From the NCBI RefSeq assembly GCF_004570385.1, contig NZ_SPQL01000022.1, forward strand, positions 1 to 48,572: 48,572 bases of DNA, in the 5' to 3' direction. Under the pieces are notes generated by a model. It was not told the DNA's origin, did no database searches, and worked only from the letters and a program-made list of their open reading frames with translations. Positions 15,855-27,543 of the stretch are shown in pieces. Both the position numbers and the translations under genes were made by a program. Origin of the DNA: Blastococcus sp. CT_GayMR19. GTDB lineage: Bacteria; Actinomycetota; Actinomycetes; Mycobacteriales; Geodermatophilaceae. Positions within the stretch are counted from its first letter, which is position 1. Each line of letters starts with the position of its first letter.

Positions 15855-17153
15855 GTGCCTCGTCATCGCCCTGAGACCGCCCCGACCGCCGCCCGGTCCC
15901 GCGCTCATCTCTCTCTGTTCAGCCGGTCCGTCAGCCGGCTCCTGGCCGCCCTGCTCGTCCTCGTGGGGCTGTATTCAGCCCTGCAGGAGCCGGGTGTGGC
16001 GGGCTTCCAGCCGTCCAGCTCGGCGGGGGCCGTCGGCCCCTCCGAGGTGCCCACGGACGACGAGGACGAAGAGGACGCCGACGACGGCGACGAGGGCCGG
16101 GCGCAGAGTGTGGGCGCAGCGGCACGCGCCGGCGCCCGGTCCGACGGCATCGCCGCGGCGGAGCAGGCAGCCGCGGAGGCCACCGAGGCCACCGAGGCTG
16201 CGGCGGTCGCGGCGGAGGCCAGCGCCTCAACGGCTGAGGCGGCCCCCGCCACCGGCCCGTCGCCGACGCCCCCGAGTGCGGCACTGCCGGCCACCAGGAG
16301 GTCGGGTGCCTCCGGTGCCCTCAGCTGGGCGCCGCCCGCGGGCCACGCCAGTTTCCCCGTCAAGAAGGTCAGCGGAGCGGGCGGCCTCAACACCGTGGAC
16401 GCCGGCGGCGGCGACGTGACCATCCAGCTGTCCTCCACGGGAGCGGTCGGGCCGATCGTCATCAAGAACTGCCGGAACGCCGTCCTCATCGGTGGCCAGA
16501 TCGACGTCGCGGCGACAGCCCAGCTCGGCGGCTCGGACCAGCGGGCCATCTACATCAACAGCTGCACCGGCGTCGTCCACATCGAGGGCGTGCTGATCAA
16601 CGGGGCCGTGAACGGCTCCGAGGCCGACGGGATCGCCGTCAACGCGCCGAAGGCGGTCGTCCAGATCCAGAACGTCCGGGTCGAGGGCATGCAGGGCGGG
16701 AAGAGCGGTAACCACGCCGACGTCTTCCAGCCCTGGGGCGGGGTGCGCGAGTACCGCATCGACCGGCTGACCGGCTCGACGAACTACCAGGGGCTGCACG
16801 TGGGGGTCGACCTCGGTCCCATCGGACGCGGAACGGTCTTCAACGCGAACATCGCCAGCTCCGAGTCCGGGACCGTGGACAAGGGGGGCCAGTTCATCTG
16901 GCTGGACTGCAACGCCTACCCGCTGACGCTGGACAACGTCTACATCGCCGGCCGGTCGGGTCGTTCGTTCGGCACGAGCGTCTGGCCGCAGCCGGACACC
17001 TCTGGTTGCCCGGCGACGATCAGCGCCGGGGTGGCCTCCTGGCCCGGTTACACCTCGCTGACCGGCAGCGTCCGCGACGGGCGCCCCCCGTCCGGCGACT
17101 TCGTCCCGGCCGGTTCCGTGGGGCTCGGCTACGCGTCGCCCGGCTACCTCTGA
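15855..17153 (+). CDS. secreted right-handed beta-helix protein
   Basis: 432 residues from GTG 15855. A basic N-terminus precedes a membrane/signal segment (about 27-45, LLAALLVLVGLY), then an acidic patch (DDEDEEDADDGDEG), an Ala/Glu-rich helix-forming stretch (about 88-130) and a Pro/Ser linker. The C-terminal ~260 residues have short repeated beta-strand units (IVIKNCRNAVLIGGQ, IYINSCTGVVHIEGV, VQIQNVRVEGM, TLDNVYIAG) typical of parallel beta-helix proteins of the pectate-lyase superfamily, with HADVFQPWGG as in carbohydrate-active members. It may bind or cleave a polysaccharide; no certain catalytic residues. No ribosome site is seen and a -10-like hexamer ends 6 bases upstream, so it may be leaderless. 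Confidence 0.75.
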   Translation: MPRHRPETAPTAARSRAHLSLFSRSVSRLLAALLVLVGLYSALQEPGVAGFQPSSSAGAVGPSEVPTDDEDEEDADDGDEGRAQSVGAAARAGARSDGIAAAEQAAAEATEATEAAAVAAEASASTAEAAPATGPSPTPPSAALPATRRSGASGALSWAPPAGHASFPVKKVSGAGGLNTVDAGGGDVTIQLSSTGAVGPIVIKNCRNAVLIGGQIDVAATAQLGGSDQRAIYINSCTGVVHIEGVLINGAVNGSEADGIAVNAPKAVVQIQNVRVEGMQGGKSGNHADVFQPWGGVREYRIDRLTGSTNYQGLHVGVDLGPIGRGTVFNANIASSESGTVDKGGQFIWLDCNAYPLTLDNVYIAGRSGRSFGTSVWPQPDTSGCPATISAGVASWPGYTSLTGSVRDGRPPSGDFVPAGSVGLGYASPGYL

Positions 17154-17177
17154 GCCTGGCCCCGTCCTCCTCGGCCG

Positions 17178-17212
17178 GCGGGGGTCCGGCTCAGTACGCG
17201 CCGGACCCCCGC
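17178..17212. terminator. bidirectional terminator hairpin overlapping a stop codon
   Basis: Perfect 12-base stem (17178-17189 with 17201-17212) and an 11-base loop. The loop holds the stop codon of the minus-strand transferase gene (17191-17193), and the right arm is the last codons of that gene. It sits in the 37-base gap between convergent genes and can serve both. Confidence 0.7.
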
Positions 17213-18702
17213 ATGACCGCGCCCAGAGTCCTCCACAGGATCAGCAGGTCGAAGGTGAGCGACCAGTTCTCCACGTACCTGATGTCGATCCGGACCGACT
17301 CGTCCCAGGACAGGTCCGAGCGCCCACTGATCTGCCACAGGCCGGTGAGACCGGGCTTCACCAGGAAGCGGCGGTGCATGTCCACGCCGTAGCGGTCCAC
17401 CTCCGACGGCAGAGGCGGCCGCGGGCCGACCAGCGACATCGTCCCCGCCAGGACGTTGAGCAGTTGGGGCAGCTCGTCGAGTGAGCTGCGGCGAAGGACA
17501 GCGCCGACGCGGGTGATGCGCGGATCGGCCTTCTTCTTGAACAGGACACCGTTGCCGTCGTTCTCCCCGGCGAGCATGTCCAGCATCTGATCGGCACCGG
17601 CGACCATGGTGCGGAACTTGAACATCCGGAAGGTCCGGCCCCGGTGGCCGACCCGCTCCTGCCGGAAGAGGACGGAGCCCGGCGTCGTGACCTTCACCAG
17701 CACCGCGATGCCCAGGAGCAGCGGCGCGAGCAGGAGGATGCCGAACGCTGCGGCACTGCGGTCGAACAGGCCCTTGATGACCCTCCGCACGCCGCGCAGT
17801 TCCGGTCGCTCCACGTGCAACACGGAGAGACCGCAGACGGGCCGGATCTGGACCCGAGGTCCGACGATCTCGGTCACCGCAGGCACCAGGAGCAGCGCGG
17901 CCGAGGTCTTCTCAAGCTCCCACGCCAGCCGGCGCAGCGCCGTCCCGTCGAGCTGCGGTGAGGGCAGGACGGCGACGGTGTCCACGTCGTGGCGACGCAC
18001 CGCGCCGAGCACCCCGTCGAGGTCCCCGAGCACCGGGAGTCCGCCCAGCGACGAGGCGGCGGCGCCCCCGGAGGTTGGCAGGCAGCAGCCGATCACGTCG
18101 TAGCCTTGCTGCGGCTGGCGTTGGATCTGCCGGTTGAGCGCTTCCACACCGCTGCGATGGCCGACCAGCAACGTCCGGCGCAGGCACTTGCCCTGCTGGC
18201 GCTGGCGGGTCAGGCGCTGTCGCCAGGCGTACCGCTGCGCCAGGGTCAGGAGGGTGGCCAGTGGCAGCGCGACGACGACGAATCCCCGGGCCACCTCCAA
18301 CTGGACGGCCCAGGACACCGTCCCCACCGTGGCGAGCAGGAACCCGGAGGCGAGGAAGACGCGGCGGAACTCCTCAGGGCCGTCCCAGAGAAAGCGTTCC
18401 TCGTAGGTCCGTGCGACGACCATGGCGAATGCCCAGACCACCGGAAGGGCGATCGCCATGGACAACGAGGCAGGAGTCGCCGCGGACCTCTCCGGACCGA
18501 AGCGGACGGCGGCGCCGGCCATGGCGGCGAGCACCGCACAGCTGACGTCCGAGACGAAGATCCGGCGGATGTAGGTGCGCCGCCATTGGCGACGCCGGAG
18601 CGAACCGACCTCGCGCAGAGCGTGGTCTACGAGCAGCGGACCTTCCGGTCGTCTGCGCGCGGGAAATTCGAGTGCGACATCGGAGTACTTGACTTGGGTC
18701 AT
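17191..18702 (-). CDS. polyprenyl-phosphate glycosyl-1-phosphate transferase
   Basis: 503 residues from ATG 18702, which has AAGGAC 7 bases upstream; the open frame reaches 18744. Four N-terminal membrane segments (about 45-160), a Rossmann-like cytoplasmic domain ([12 protein letters not shown]), a fifth membrane segment ([17 protein letters not shown]) and the bacterial sugar-transferase domain: [68 protein letters not shown]. These are the conserved catalytic stretches of the WcaJ/CpsE/WbaP class. It moves a sugar-1-phosphate from an NDP-sugar to undecaprenyl phosphate, the first step of a capsule or exopolysaccharide repeat unit. A shortened second copy lies at 24931-25902. The repeat protein upstream is on the same strand, 138 bases away. 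The sugar donor is unknown. Confidence 0.9.
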   Translation of the reverse strand: MTQVKYSDVALEFPARRRPEGPLLVDHALREVGSLRRRQWRRTYIRRIFVSDVSCAVLAAMAGAAVRFGPERSAATPASLSMAIALPVVWAFAMVVARTYEERFLWDGPEEFRRVFLASGFLLATVGTVSWAVQLEVARGFVVVALPLATLLTLAQRYAWRQRLTRQRQQGKCLRRTLLVGHRSGVEALNRQIQRQPQQGYDVIGCCLPTSGGAAASSLGGLPVLGDLDGVLGAVRRHDVDTVAVLPSPQLDGTALRRLAWELEKTSAALLLVPAVTEIVGPRVQIRPVCGLSVLHVERPELRGVRRVIKGLFDRSAAAFGILLLAPLLLGIAVLVKVTTPGSVLFRQERVGHRGRTFRMFKFRTMVAGADQMLDMLAGENDGNGVLFKKKADPRITRVGAVLRRSSLDELPQLLNVLAGTMSLVGPRPPLPSEVDRYGVDMHRRFLVKPGLTGLWQISGRSDLSWDESVRIDIRYVENWSLTFDLLILWRTLGAVMRGSGAY

Positions 18703-18840
18703 CTGACTGTCCTTGACGATCATGCGGCGAATGCGCGCGCACAAGACGGGACGAGCGACTGGGAGGCCAGGTGCAGGGCGGGGCGGTCGGGCGTGCGGCG
18801 GGGCGCCGGGGACAGACGTCCGGACGCGCGCCCGCGCCGC

Positions 18841-20391
18841 TCACGTGGGACGGGAGCCTGGGTCTGCAGCTCGAGCCGTGACGTCCGGGGTCAAGGAGGC
18901 GATGAAGCCGTTCGACACCGTGGGCAGCAATGCCGCGCCACCGGGATCGACGATCGCGAGCGGCGACCAGGCATCCTGCTGGGCGCCCGCCGAGACGGTG
19001 TTGACGCATCCGCCGGCACTGGTTCCGGCCCCGGGCAGGGTGGGCGGCGCCATCGGTGCGCGCGGCAGATGAAGCGGCTGCGCGGGTGGATCCGGCTCCG
19101 GGAGAAGGGGTGGCTCCGGGAGGAGAGGCGGCGGGGCCTCGGCGGTCGTCTCGCGGGACTTCTCGGCCAGTGTGGTCGGGTCAGTGGAGTGCGCGGCAGC
19201 CCACTGCTCGGCTCCTGAGGGCTGGGTGCGCTGCGATCCGGCCTTCCAGCAGGGATCGGCCCCGTCTCCGTCGGCCACCTCGTGCCGGGCCTCGCACGGA
19301 CCGGCTCCGGCGGCCGGGGCACCGGTCGGGCGCGCCGTGGCACCGGCTGCGCCGCACTGATCCGGTGACGAACCCGATACGGCTTCGGTGATCACCGTCG
19401 TCTGGTCCGTTGCCGCAGCGGCGGCAGCGGGAGCGGTTCCAAGGCCGGCACCGGTCAGTCCGGGCGCGGGTCCGGAGGAGTCCACGGGGAGCTGCCCGGT
19501 CGCCGGGTCGACGGTCGTCGGGCCGACAGTCGTCGGGCCGACAGTCGTCGGGTCGACGGTGGTGGGCTCGTCGGTCGTCGGGTCGACGGTGGTCGGGTCG
19601 ACGGTGGTGGGGTCGCCCGTCGTCGGGTCGACAGTCGTCGGGTCGACGGTGGTGGGCTCGTCGGTCGTCGGGTCGACGGTGACGGGGTCGCCCGTGGTGG
19701 GGTCGACGGTGACGGGGTCGCCCGTGGTGGGGTCGTCCGTAGCGGCGTCGTCGATGGTGCCGTCGTCCGTCGTCGGGTCGACGGTGTACGGGTCGACGGT
19801 GGTGGGGTCGTCCGTGGCGGGATCGACGGTCGGCGGGTCGTCGGTCGGGTCGTCCGTGGCGGGATCGACGGTCGGCGGGTCGTCGGTCGCGTCGTCGGTC
19901 GTCGGGTCGACGGTGGTGGAGTCGTCGGTCGTGGGGGCGTCCGTCGCGGTGTCCTCGGTGGGGACGGGCGCAGCCTGCGGGCCCGCGGGCGCCTCGGCTG
20001 CCGGAGGCGAGGAGCTTCCGGCAGCGTCGGGGGTCGCGTCGGTGGTGGTCGGCGGCTCGGCAGCGGGCACGCCGGGGTTCGTCCCCAGGTCCGCAGCGCC
20101 GGCCGGGAGAACCTCCGCGCCGTCCTCCGGCGGGACGGCCGGGTTCCACGGCGCCCCCGTGGTCCAATCAGGAACTCCGGGCGACCGCCCGTCGTCCGCG
20201 GCCGCGGCGCCCGCGAAGGCGCCCAGGAACGCCCACGCCCCGATGGACAGCGCGAGGCCGACGAGTGCGCGGCGGCGCCGGAGCTGCCGGTCCGACAACG
20301 GAGCGGTCGGGCCGGCGGTCTCGTCGCCGGGAGTCAGCGGCGCGGGGCCCGGATCCGGCGCCCGGCGACACGCGCCACCGAGGGGCGCCAT
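18841..20391 (-). CDS. secreted Asp/Thr/Pro-repeat surface protein
   Basis: 516 residues from ATG 20391; the frame is open to ATG 20526 (561 residues) and no start has a strong ribosome site. I prefer 20391 because it leaves about 40 residues before the membrane segment, as in the paralog at 26048-27133. Order: basic QLRRRRALVGLALSIGAWAFLG signal/anchor, Ala/Pro region, about 150 residues of TTVDP/TTDDP-type repeats, then a Pro-rich C-terminal part with a few Cys (CGAAG, GPCEAR, DPCWK, GGCVN) that could form disulfides. No known domain. Likely an elongated surface or wall-spanning protein working with the glycosyl-1-phosphate transferase downstream. Confidence 0.65.
   Translation of the reverse strand: MAPLGGACRRAPDPGPAPLTPGDETAGPTAPLSDRQLRRRRALVGLALSIGAWAFLGAFAGAAAADDGRSPGVPDWTTGAPWNPAVPPEDGAEVLPAGAADLGTNPGVPAAEPPTTTDATPDAAGSSSPPAAEAPAGPQAAPVPTEDTATDAPTTDDSTTVDPTTDDATDDPPTVDPATDDPTDDPPTVDPATDDPTTVDPYTVDPTTDDGTIDDAATDDPTTGDPVTVDPTTGDPVTVDPTTDEPTTVDPTTVDPTTGDPTTVDPTTVDPTTDEPTTVDPTTVGPTTVGPTTVDPATGQLPVDSSGPAPGLTGAGLGTAPAAAAAATDQTTVITEAVSGSSPDQCGAAGATARPTGAPAAGAGPCEARHEVADGDGADPCWKAGSQRTQPSGAEQWAAAHSTDPTTLAEKSRETTAEAPPPLLPEPPLLPEPDPPAQPLHLPRAPMAPPTLPGAGTSAGGCVNTVSAGAQQDAWSPLAIVDPGGAALLPTVSNGFIASLTPDVTARAADPGSRPT
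19498..19940 (-). repeat. tandem TTVDP/TTDDP-coding repeat
   Basis: About 440 bases of degenerate tandem units; on the plus strand the unit reads GTCGTCGGGTCGACGGT and variants. Units are mostly multiples of 15 bases, so length changes would keep the frame. Several blocks of 30-60 bases are identical (for example around 19560 and 19650), a sign of slippage or recombination. Confidence 0.85.
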
Positions 20392-23119
<2,728 letters not shown>

Positions 23120-23132
23120 GCGCCCCCTCTAC

Positions 23133-24176
23133 CTACCCCCGTGCGAGGAGGTCGTCGGCGGTCTTCGTGTTGATGACCCGGTCCACCGGCACACCGCATT
23201 CGACGGCGCGCTCGCAGCCGTTGCTCTGCCAGTCGAGCTGTCCGGGTGCGTGGGCGTCGGTGTCGACGGCGAAGTCGCAGCCCAGTTCCACGGCCAGGCT
23301 CAGCAGCCGCTTCGGCGGGTCGAGCCGCTCGGGCCGGGAGTTGATCTCCACCGCCGTCCCGAACTCGGTGCAGGCGCTGAACACGGCCTCGGCGTCGAAC
23401 TGGCTCTCCGGTCGCGGCTTCTGGGTGCCGTTGCGCTGCCGGCGGCCGATGACCAGCCGCCCGGTGCAGTGCCCGAGGACGTCGGTGTGCGGATTGGCGA
23501 CGGCCGTGAGCATGCGGGCGGTCATGGCCTTCGAGTCGGCCCGCAGCTCGGAGTGCACGCTGGCGACGACGACGTCCAGCCGGCCGAGTAGCTCGTCGGT
23601 CTGATCCAGGCTGCCGTCGACGTTGATGTCGCACTCGATCCCGGTGAGGATCCGGAAGGGCGCCAGCTCCGCGTTGAGCCCGGCGACGACGTCGAGCTGC
23701 TGCTCCAGCCGCGCTGCGCTCAGCCCGTTCGCGACGGTCAGCCGGGGGGAGTGGTCGGTGAGCGCCATGTACTCGTGGCCGATCGCCATCGCGGCCTCGG
23801 CCATCTCACGGATCGGGCTGCCGCCGTCGGACCAGTCGGAGTGCACGTGCAGGTCGCCGCGCAGCGCGGCCCGGAACTCGGCGACGTCGTCGGCCAAGGG
23901 GATCAGCTCGGCGTAGGTCTCCTCGAGCTTGGTCAGGTATTCCGGCACCTGCCCCTCGTGCGCCTCGACGACCACCGCCGCCGTCTTGGGTCCGACGCCC
24001 TTGAGGTCCTTCAGGGTGTTGGTGCGGATCTTCAGGTCGAGCTGGTCCGCGTCGAGCCCGTCGACGACGGCCGCCGCGGTGCGGAAGGCCTGCACCCGGT
24101 AGCTGGGCTCGCGGGCGCGCTCCAGGAGGAAGGCGATCCTCCGGAGCGCGGCCGCGGGCGGGAGCGGTGCGGTCAG
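23133..24176 (-). CDS. helix-hairpin-helix + PHP domain protein (PolX C-terminal type)
   Basis: About 347 residues. The N-terminal ~100 residues resemble the DNA-binding part of PolX proteins (IAFLLERAREPSYRVQAFR; hairpin-helix DLKGVGPKTAAVVVEA). The rest is a PHP phosphoesterase: DLHVHSDWSDGG, ALTDHSPRL, ILTGIECDIN, VVASVHSE, DVLGHCTGR, AVEINSRPERLD, FAVDTDAHAP; the metal-binding His/Asp/Glu set is complete. It lacks the nucleotidyltransferase domain, so it may be a stand-alone 3'-5' exonuclease or phosphoesterase. No ATG, GTG or TTG fits near the conserved N-terminus. CTG 24176, preceded by GAAGAGGG and overlapping the upstream TGA as CTGA, is the best start I can offer. Confidence 0.8.
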   Translation of the reverse strand: MTAPLPPAAALRRIAFLLERAREPSYRVQAFRTAAAVVDGLDADQLDLKIRTNTLKDLKGVGPKTAAVVVEAHEGQVPEYLTKLEETYAELIPLADDVAEFRAALRGDLHVHSDWSDGGSPIREMAEAAMAIGHEYMALTDHSPRLTVANGLSAARLEQQLDVVAGLNAELAPFRILTGIECDINVDGSLDQTDELLGRLDVVVASVHSELRADSKAMTARMLTAVANPHTDVLGHCTGRLVIGRRQRNGTQKPRPESQFDAEAVFSACTEFGTAVEINSRPERLDPPKRLLSLAVELGCDFAVDTDAHAPGQLDWQSNGCERAVECGVPVDRVINTKTADDLLARG

Positions 24177-24712
24177 CGGCCGACCCTCTTCGCGGCCTTC
24201 TTCTGCGCCTTGGCGGCCCGCTTCTGGGCCCGCTCGAAGCTCTTCTCGGTCGAGTCTGCGGCCTTCCTGGCGGCACGGCGGGCGCGGTAGCCGACCGACG
24301 GCTTGCCCTCGGTGTCGACGGCGGCCAGCAGCAGCCCGCCGAGCAGGCCGGTGTTCTTGAGGAAGTTGGAGATCTGACCGAACCGCTCGGTCGGGTCGGT
24401 GTGCTCCCAGAAGCGGTGCCCCGCCAGCGTGGTGGGGACGATCGAGGTGGCGAGGACCAGCGCGGTCAGCCGGGGGAAGCGGCCGAGCCCGAACAGGGCG
24501 CCGGCGACCACCTTCACGGCGGCGTCGGCCTTGACCCACTGCTCGACGTCCTTGGGGAGCTGCACCGGCAGCTGCTTGTCGGCGGCGTCGGCGATCTTCT
24601 CGACGACCGGTCGGGCACCCGGCACGCGGTCCTGCGGCTTGCGGAGGGTGCTGATCCCCCCGTAGACGAAGGGGGCGGCGAGCAGGGGCCGGGCGATGCG
24701 GCGGACCAACAT
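24173..24712 (-). CDS. DoxX family membrane protein
   Basis: 179 residues from ATG 24712, with AAAGAGG 7 bases upstream. N-terminal RRIARPLLAAPFVYGGISTL, then three more hydrophobic segments (VVAGALFGLGRFPRLTALVLATSIVPTT, TGLLGGLLLAAVD) and the family's HRFWEHTDP before a last helix; this is the DoxX pattern. The tail (about 140-179) is strongly basic, with Lys/Ala/Arg repeats (RAQKRAAKAQKKAAKRVGR). Role in the family is linked to thiol/redox stress in mycobacteria; the role here is unknown. The stop TGA overlaps the proposed CTG start of the PHP gene. Confidence 0.82.
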   Translation of the reverse strand: MLVRRIARPLLAAPFVYGGISTLRKPQDRVPGARPVVEKIADAADKQLPVQLPKDVEQWVKADAAVKVVAGALFGLGRFPRLTALVLATSIVPTTLAGHRFWEHTDPTERFGQISNFLKNTGLLGGLLLAAVDTEGKPSVGYRARRAARKAADSTEKSFERAQKRAAKAQKKAAKRVGR

Positions 24713-24930
24713 GGAGACCTCTTTCCCTCGGCGGCGCTGGACGCGGTGCCGCTGTGGACGTCGGGACGTGCACTGCCCGGGAGAACCCCGGGGCAATCCC
24801 TGGCTGCGACCGTAGCGACCTGCACCGATGGCCGCCCGGTCGGGCCTCGTCGATCCGTCACCCGTGAGCAGCGACGCCGGTGGCCGCACCACCCCGTGAA
24901 GGGCGGACACCGGTGCGCTGCCGCCGCGGC

Positions 24931-25902
24931 CTACGGCGCCGCCTCCCCCCGCAGGACCGCCGCGAAGGTCCTGCCGAGGACCATCAGGTCCAGGCGGAGG
25001 GACCAGTTCTCCGCGTAGTCGACGTCGACGCGTTCCCGGTGGGCCCGGGACCGGCCCCGACCACCGCCGACCTGCCCCAGGCCGATCACGCCCGGCTTGA
25101 CGGACAGACGACGGTGCACGTCGACCCCGTTGCGGATGAGCTCGGACGGCAGGCCGGGCGGGGGCCCGACGAGCGACATGTCCCCCACCAGGACGTTGAA
25201 GAGCTGCGGCAACTCGTCGATCGAGTAGCGCCGCAGGGTCCCCGCGCTGCGGAACCTCAGCAGCCGGAAGACGCGCCCGTCGCGGCCGACGCGCTCCTGC
25301 CGGAAGAACACCGGCCCGCCGCTCGTGGCCTTGACGCAGACGGCCACCCCGAGGAGGACGGGCGCCAGCAGGAGGAGCGCGAACGCCGCGGCCACGCGGT
25401 CGAACGAGGCCTTCACCAGCCGGTGCACGCCGTGCAGCCCGGGGCGTGCCCTCTGCCGTGGCGCCGCCGAGTGCCACGTGCGGGTCCCGCGGGCATCGCT
25501 GCCCGCAGGGGCGAGCAGCAGGTCCGCTCGGGCCAGCTGCAGGTCGCTCTGCAGCCGACGGAGCGCCGCGCGGTCCATTCCCGACGAGGGGAGGACGGCG
25601 ACCGCGGCCACGTCGTACCGGTAGACGACGTCGATCACGTCGTCCGGACTCCCGAGCACGGCGAGGCCGTCCACCGTCTCCCCGGTCCGACCGGGGGTGG
25701 GCAGGCAGCAGCCGATCACCCGGTAGCGCTGCCGGGGCTCCCGGAGGAGCTTCTGGTGCAGCGCTGCGACCCCGTGCGCGTCCCCGACCAGCAGCGTCGG
25801 CTGCAGGGGGCGGCCCTGTGACCGATGCCGGCGCAGTCGCGGCGGGTGCTGGGGCGCCTGTCCCGTGGGCAGCGCCGAATCCGCGTGCTTGTGCTGACAC
25901 AT
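24931..25902 (-). CDS. shortened, probably inactive sugar-phosphate transferase paralog
   Basis: 323 residues from ATG 25902, preceded by AAGGAACATCAG as in the intact copy at 17191-18702. Compared with that copy it lacks the four N-terminal membrane segments (it starts just before LLVGDAHGVAAL). It also lacks about 37 residues between FRQERVGRDGRVFRLLRFRS and SIDELPQLFNVL. Conserved stretches are altered: MSLVGPPPGLP instead of GPRP, and KPGVIGLGQVGGGRG instead of [15 protein letters not shown]. The frame itself is intact with normal codon use. It looks like a decaying duplicate that has lost catalysis, or one kept for another purpose such as binding. The gene upstream is also a counterpart of the intact copy's neighbour. 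Confidence 0.7.
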   Translation of the reverse strand: MCQHKHADSALPTGQAPQHPPRLRRHRSQGRPLQPTLLVGDAHGVAALHQKLLREPRQRYRVIGCCLPTPGRTGETVDGLAVLGSPDDVIDVVYRYDVAAVAVLPSSGMDRAALRRLQSDLQLARADLLLAPAGSDARGTRTWHSAAPRQRARPGLHGVHRLVKASFDRVAAAFALLLLAPVLLGVAVCVKATSGGPVFFRQERVGRDGRVFRLLRFRSAGTLRRYSIDELPQLFNVLVGDMSLVGPPPGLPSELIRNGVDVHRRLSVKPGVIGLGQVGGGRGRSRAHRERVDVDYAENWSLRLDLMVLGRTFAAVLRGEAAP

Positions 25903-26047
25903 CTGATGTTCCTTGACGTCCGTGCGTGGCCCCGCGACTGGCGCGGGTGCGAGGAGGGCGGGGAAGGGCCCTGGCGAGAGACGGCGTGGCCGTGCTCGAT
26001 CGGAGAGGCGAGAGCCCGACGGCAGACGGGTGCCGTCGGAGGCAGGC

Positions 26048-27133
26048 TCAGCCTGGCCGGACTCCCGGGTCGTCGGCGCCACCGACGACGGCTCCGGCGA
26101 AGCCGGAGGAGGGCCGCAGCGCGGCCTGGGCGAGCGAGGCGGCGACCCGGGCATCGAGGACCGCGGTGATGCTGTCGGCCTGGTCGTGCTGTCCCGCACC
26201 GGCGGAGGACGTGCAGGAGGACGCCGCGGCCGAGGTCCCGGCCGGACCGGCCGGACCGGCCGGCGCGGGCATCGGGATCGGTGCGGGCAGGACGGGAGCA
26301 GGGGCAGGGGCAGGCGCGGGCGGGCTCGCCGGGACGGCCGGTGGACCGCTCTCCTCGACCCAGGCGAGGGCCGGCGCCGTACCGGTCGTGGTCGATCCGG
26401 TCCGGGTGGTGAGCTGCCCGTCGTTCCCGGAGTCACCGTGCGGCGAGCCACGGATGTCCGTCGCGACGACATCGCCAGAAGCCGGTTCGCTGCAGGGGAC
26501 GGGCGGGACGGTCCCTGCCGCGAGCGGTGGGCTCACGACCGCGGGCTCGACGGGTGCGGGCTCCACGAGCGCGGCGTCCGGCTCCACGGGCGGGGTGCCG
26601 GGGAGCACGGCCGGGACGTCGGCGGATGGGACGTCAGCGGTCGGGGCCTCCGGCGCCGGCCCGGCGTCCTCGGGGGCCACCGGCAGAACGGCACCGTCGG
26701 GAGGCGGCACGAGGGCGTCCCCGGCCGGGATCACGACAGGAGCGTCGGCGACCGGGACGTCCGGGGGGCCCGGAGGCGGCGGGACGACGGCGTCCGGCTC
26801 CGCGGGAACGACCGGCGGAGGGGCGGAGTCACACGTCGCCGGCTCGAGCGGGACGCCCTCGGGCGATGTCTCCGCAGCCACCGGTTCGACGGGAGGGGAG
26901 GGCGGGGGCGGCTCGATCTGGACGGCGGCGCACGGCTCCGGCTCCAGCGGATCGGCCTGTGCGGCACCGGACCAGACGGCGAGGAGGGTCCAGGCGCCGA
27001 GGAGGAGGGCGACCGTCAGGAGCGTCCGGCGCCACCACGCCACGGGGCTCTGTGCCGGGCATGCGGCAGCGCCGGACGTCTCTGACCGATCGTGTCGGTC
27101 AGCCGTCCGGGTCGTGCTGCTGCCGTCGGACAC
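26048..27133 (-). CDS. secreted Pro/Val-rich surface protein, paralog of 18841-20391
   Basis: 361 residues from GTG 27133, with GGGGAG 4 bases upstream. About 38 residues, then a signal/anchor (WWRRTLLTVALLLGAWTLLAVW), then a long low-complexity part rich in Pro, Val, Ala and Glu (VPPPPGPP, VVIPAGDALVPP) and a C-terminal Pro/Ala repeat (PAPAPAPVLPAPIPMPAPAG). Scattered Cys (EPCAAV, ATCDSA, VPCSEP, SSCTSS) occur in a pattern like the Asp/Thr/Pro-repeat protein, but the DPTT repeats are absent. It stands 145 bases upstream of the degenerate transferase, matching the 138-base spacing in the other pair. No known domain. Confidence 0.6.
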   Translation of the reverse strand: MSDGSSTTRTADRHDRSETSGAAACPAQSPVAWWRRTLLTVALLLGAWTLLAVWSGAAQADPLEPEPCAAVQIEPPPPSPPVEPVAAETSPEGVPLEPATCDSAPPPVVPAEPDAVVPPPPGPPDVPVADAPVVIPAGDALVPPPDGAVLPVAPEDAGPAPEAPTADVPSADVPAVLPGTPPVEPDAALVEPAPVEPAVVSPPLAAGTVPPVPCSEPASGDVVATDIRGSPHGDSGNDGQLTTRTGSTTTGTAPALAWVEESGPPAVPASPPAPAPAPAPVLPAPIPMPAPAGPAGPAGTSAAASSCTSSAGAGQHDQADSITAVLDARVAASLAQAALRPSSGFAGAVVGGADDPGVRPG

Positions 27134-27303
27134 GCTGCTCCCCGGGGCCCTGGTACGGGAACTGTGTCGTCACATCACCACGACCGACAACCTCGAGGCT
27201 GTGGCGGGCGCCACGAACAGACAAAAATCCGGCCAGGCTTCACGCTCCGTGATCGGAACCGCCGCCCCGGTGCGCGAAACGCGGGGTCAGGGACGACGCG
27301 TCG

Positions 27304-27534
27304 TCAGGTCGAGCGGACCCGGTCGGGGCCCCTCGCAAGCAGCACCAGGGCCGCCATGGCAACCGCCCATCCGGTGATCACGAACAGGTCCCCCGCGTGC
27401 AGACCGTGCGACCTGGTCAGTGTGATCACGACGGGCCCGTCGTTGATGTACCGGCCGGTGATGAGCAGGAGCGTGAACCCGGAGACGATCCCTCCGACGA
27501 CCAGGACGTACAGCCAGCGCACCACGGTTCCCAC
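27304..27534 (-). CDS. small two-helix membrane protein
   Basis: 76 residues from GTG 27534, nine bases after the stop of the PAP2/kinase gene and probably co-transcribed with it. Two membrane segments (about 7-25, LYVLVVGGIVSGFTLLLITG, and 49-66, FVITGWAVAMAALVLLA) with a short external loop containing GPVVITLTRSHGLHAGD. No family recognised; later in-frame GTG codons at 27525 and 27522 are possible starts. The pattern of a tiny membrane protein after a lipid-phosphate enzyme suggests a role at the membrane, but this is a guess. Confidence 0.6.
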   Translation of the reverse strand: MGTVVRWLYVLVVGGIVSGFTLLLITGRYINDGPVVITLTRSHGLHAGDLFVITGWAVAMAALVLLARGPDRVRST

Positions 27535-27543
27535 GGTAGAGCG

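Noticed and set aside
24173-25900. 575-codon minus frame that includes the DoxX protein
   Set aside because: Only the last 179 residues are coding in character; the rest is a shadow of the transferase copy. ATG 24712 has a ribosome site.
25903-26473. N-terminal extension of the short transferase copy to 26472
   Set aside because: Ser/Pro/Arg-rich shadow of the upstream gene; ATG 25902 has a ribosome site like that of the paralog.
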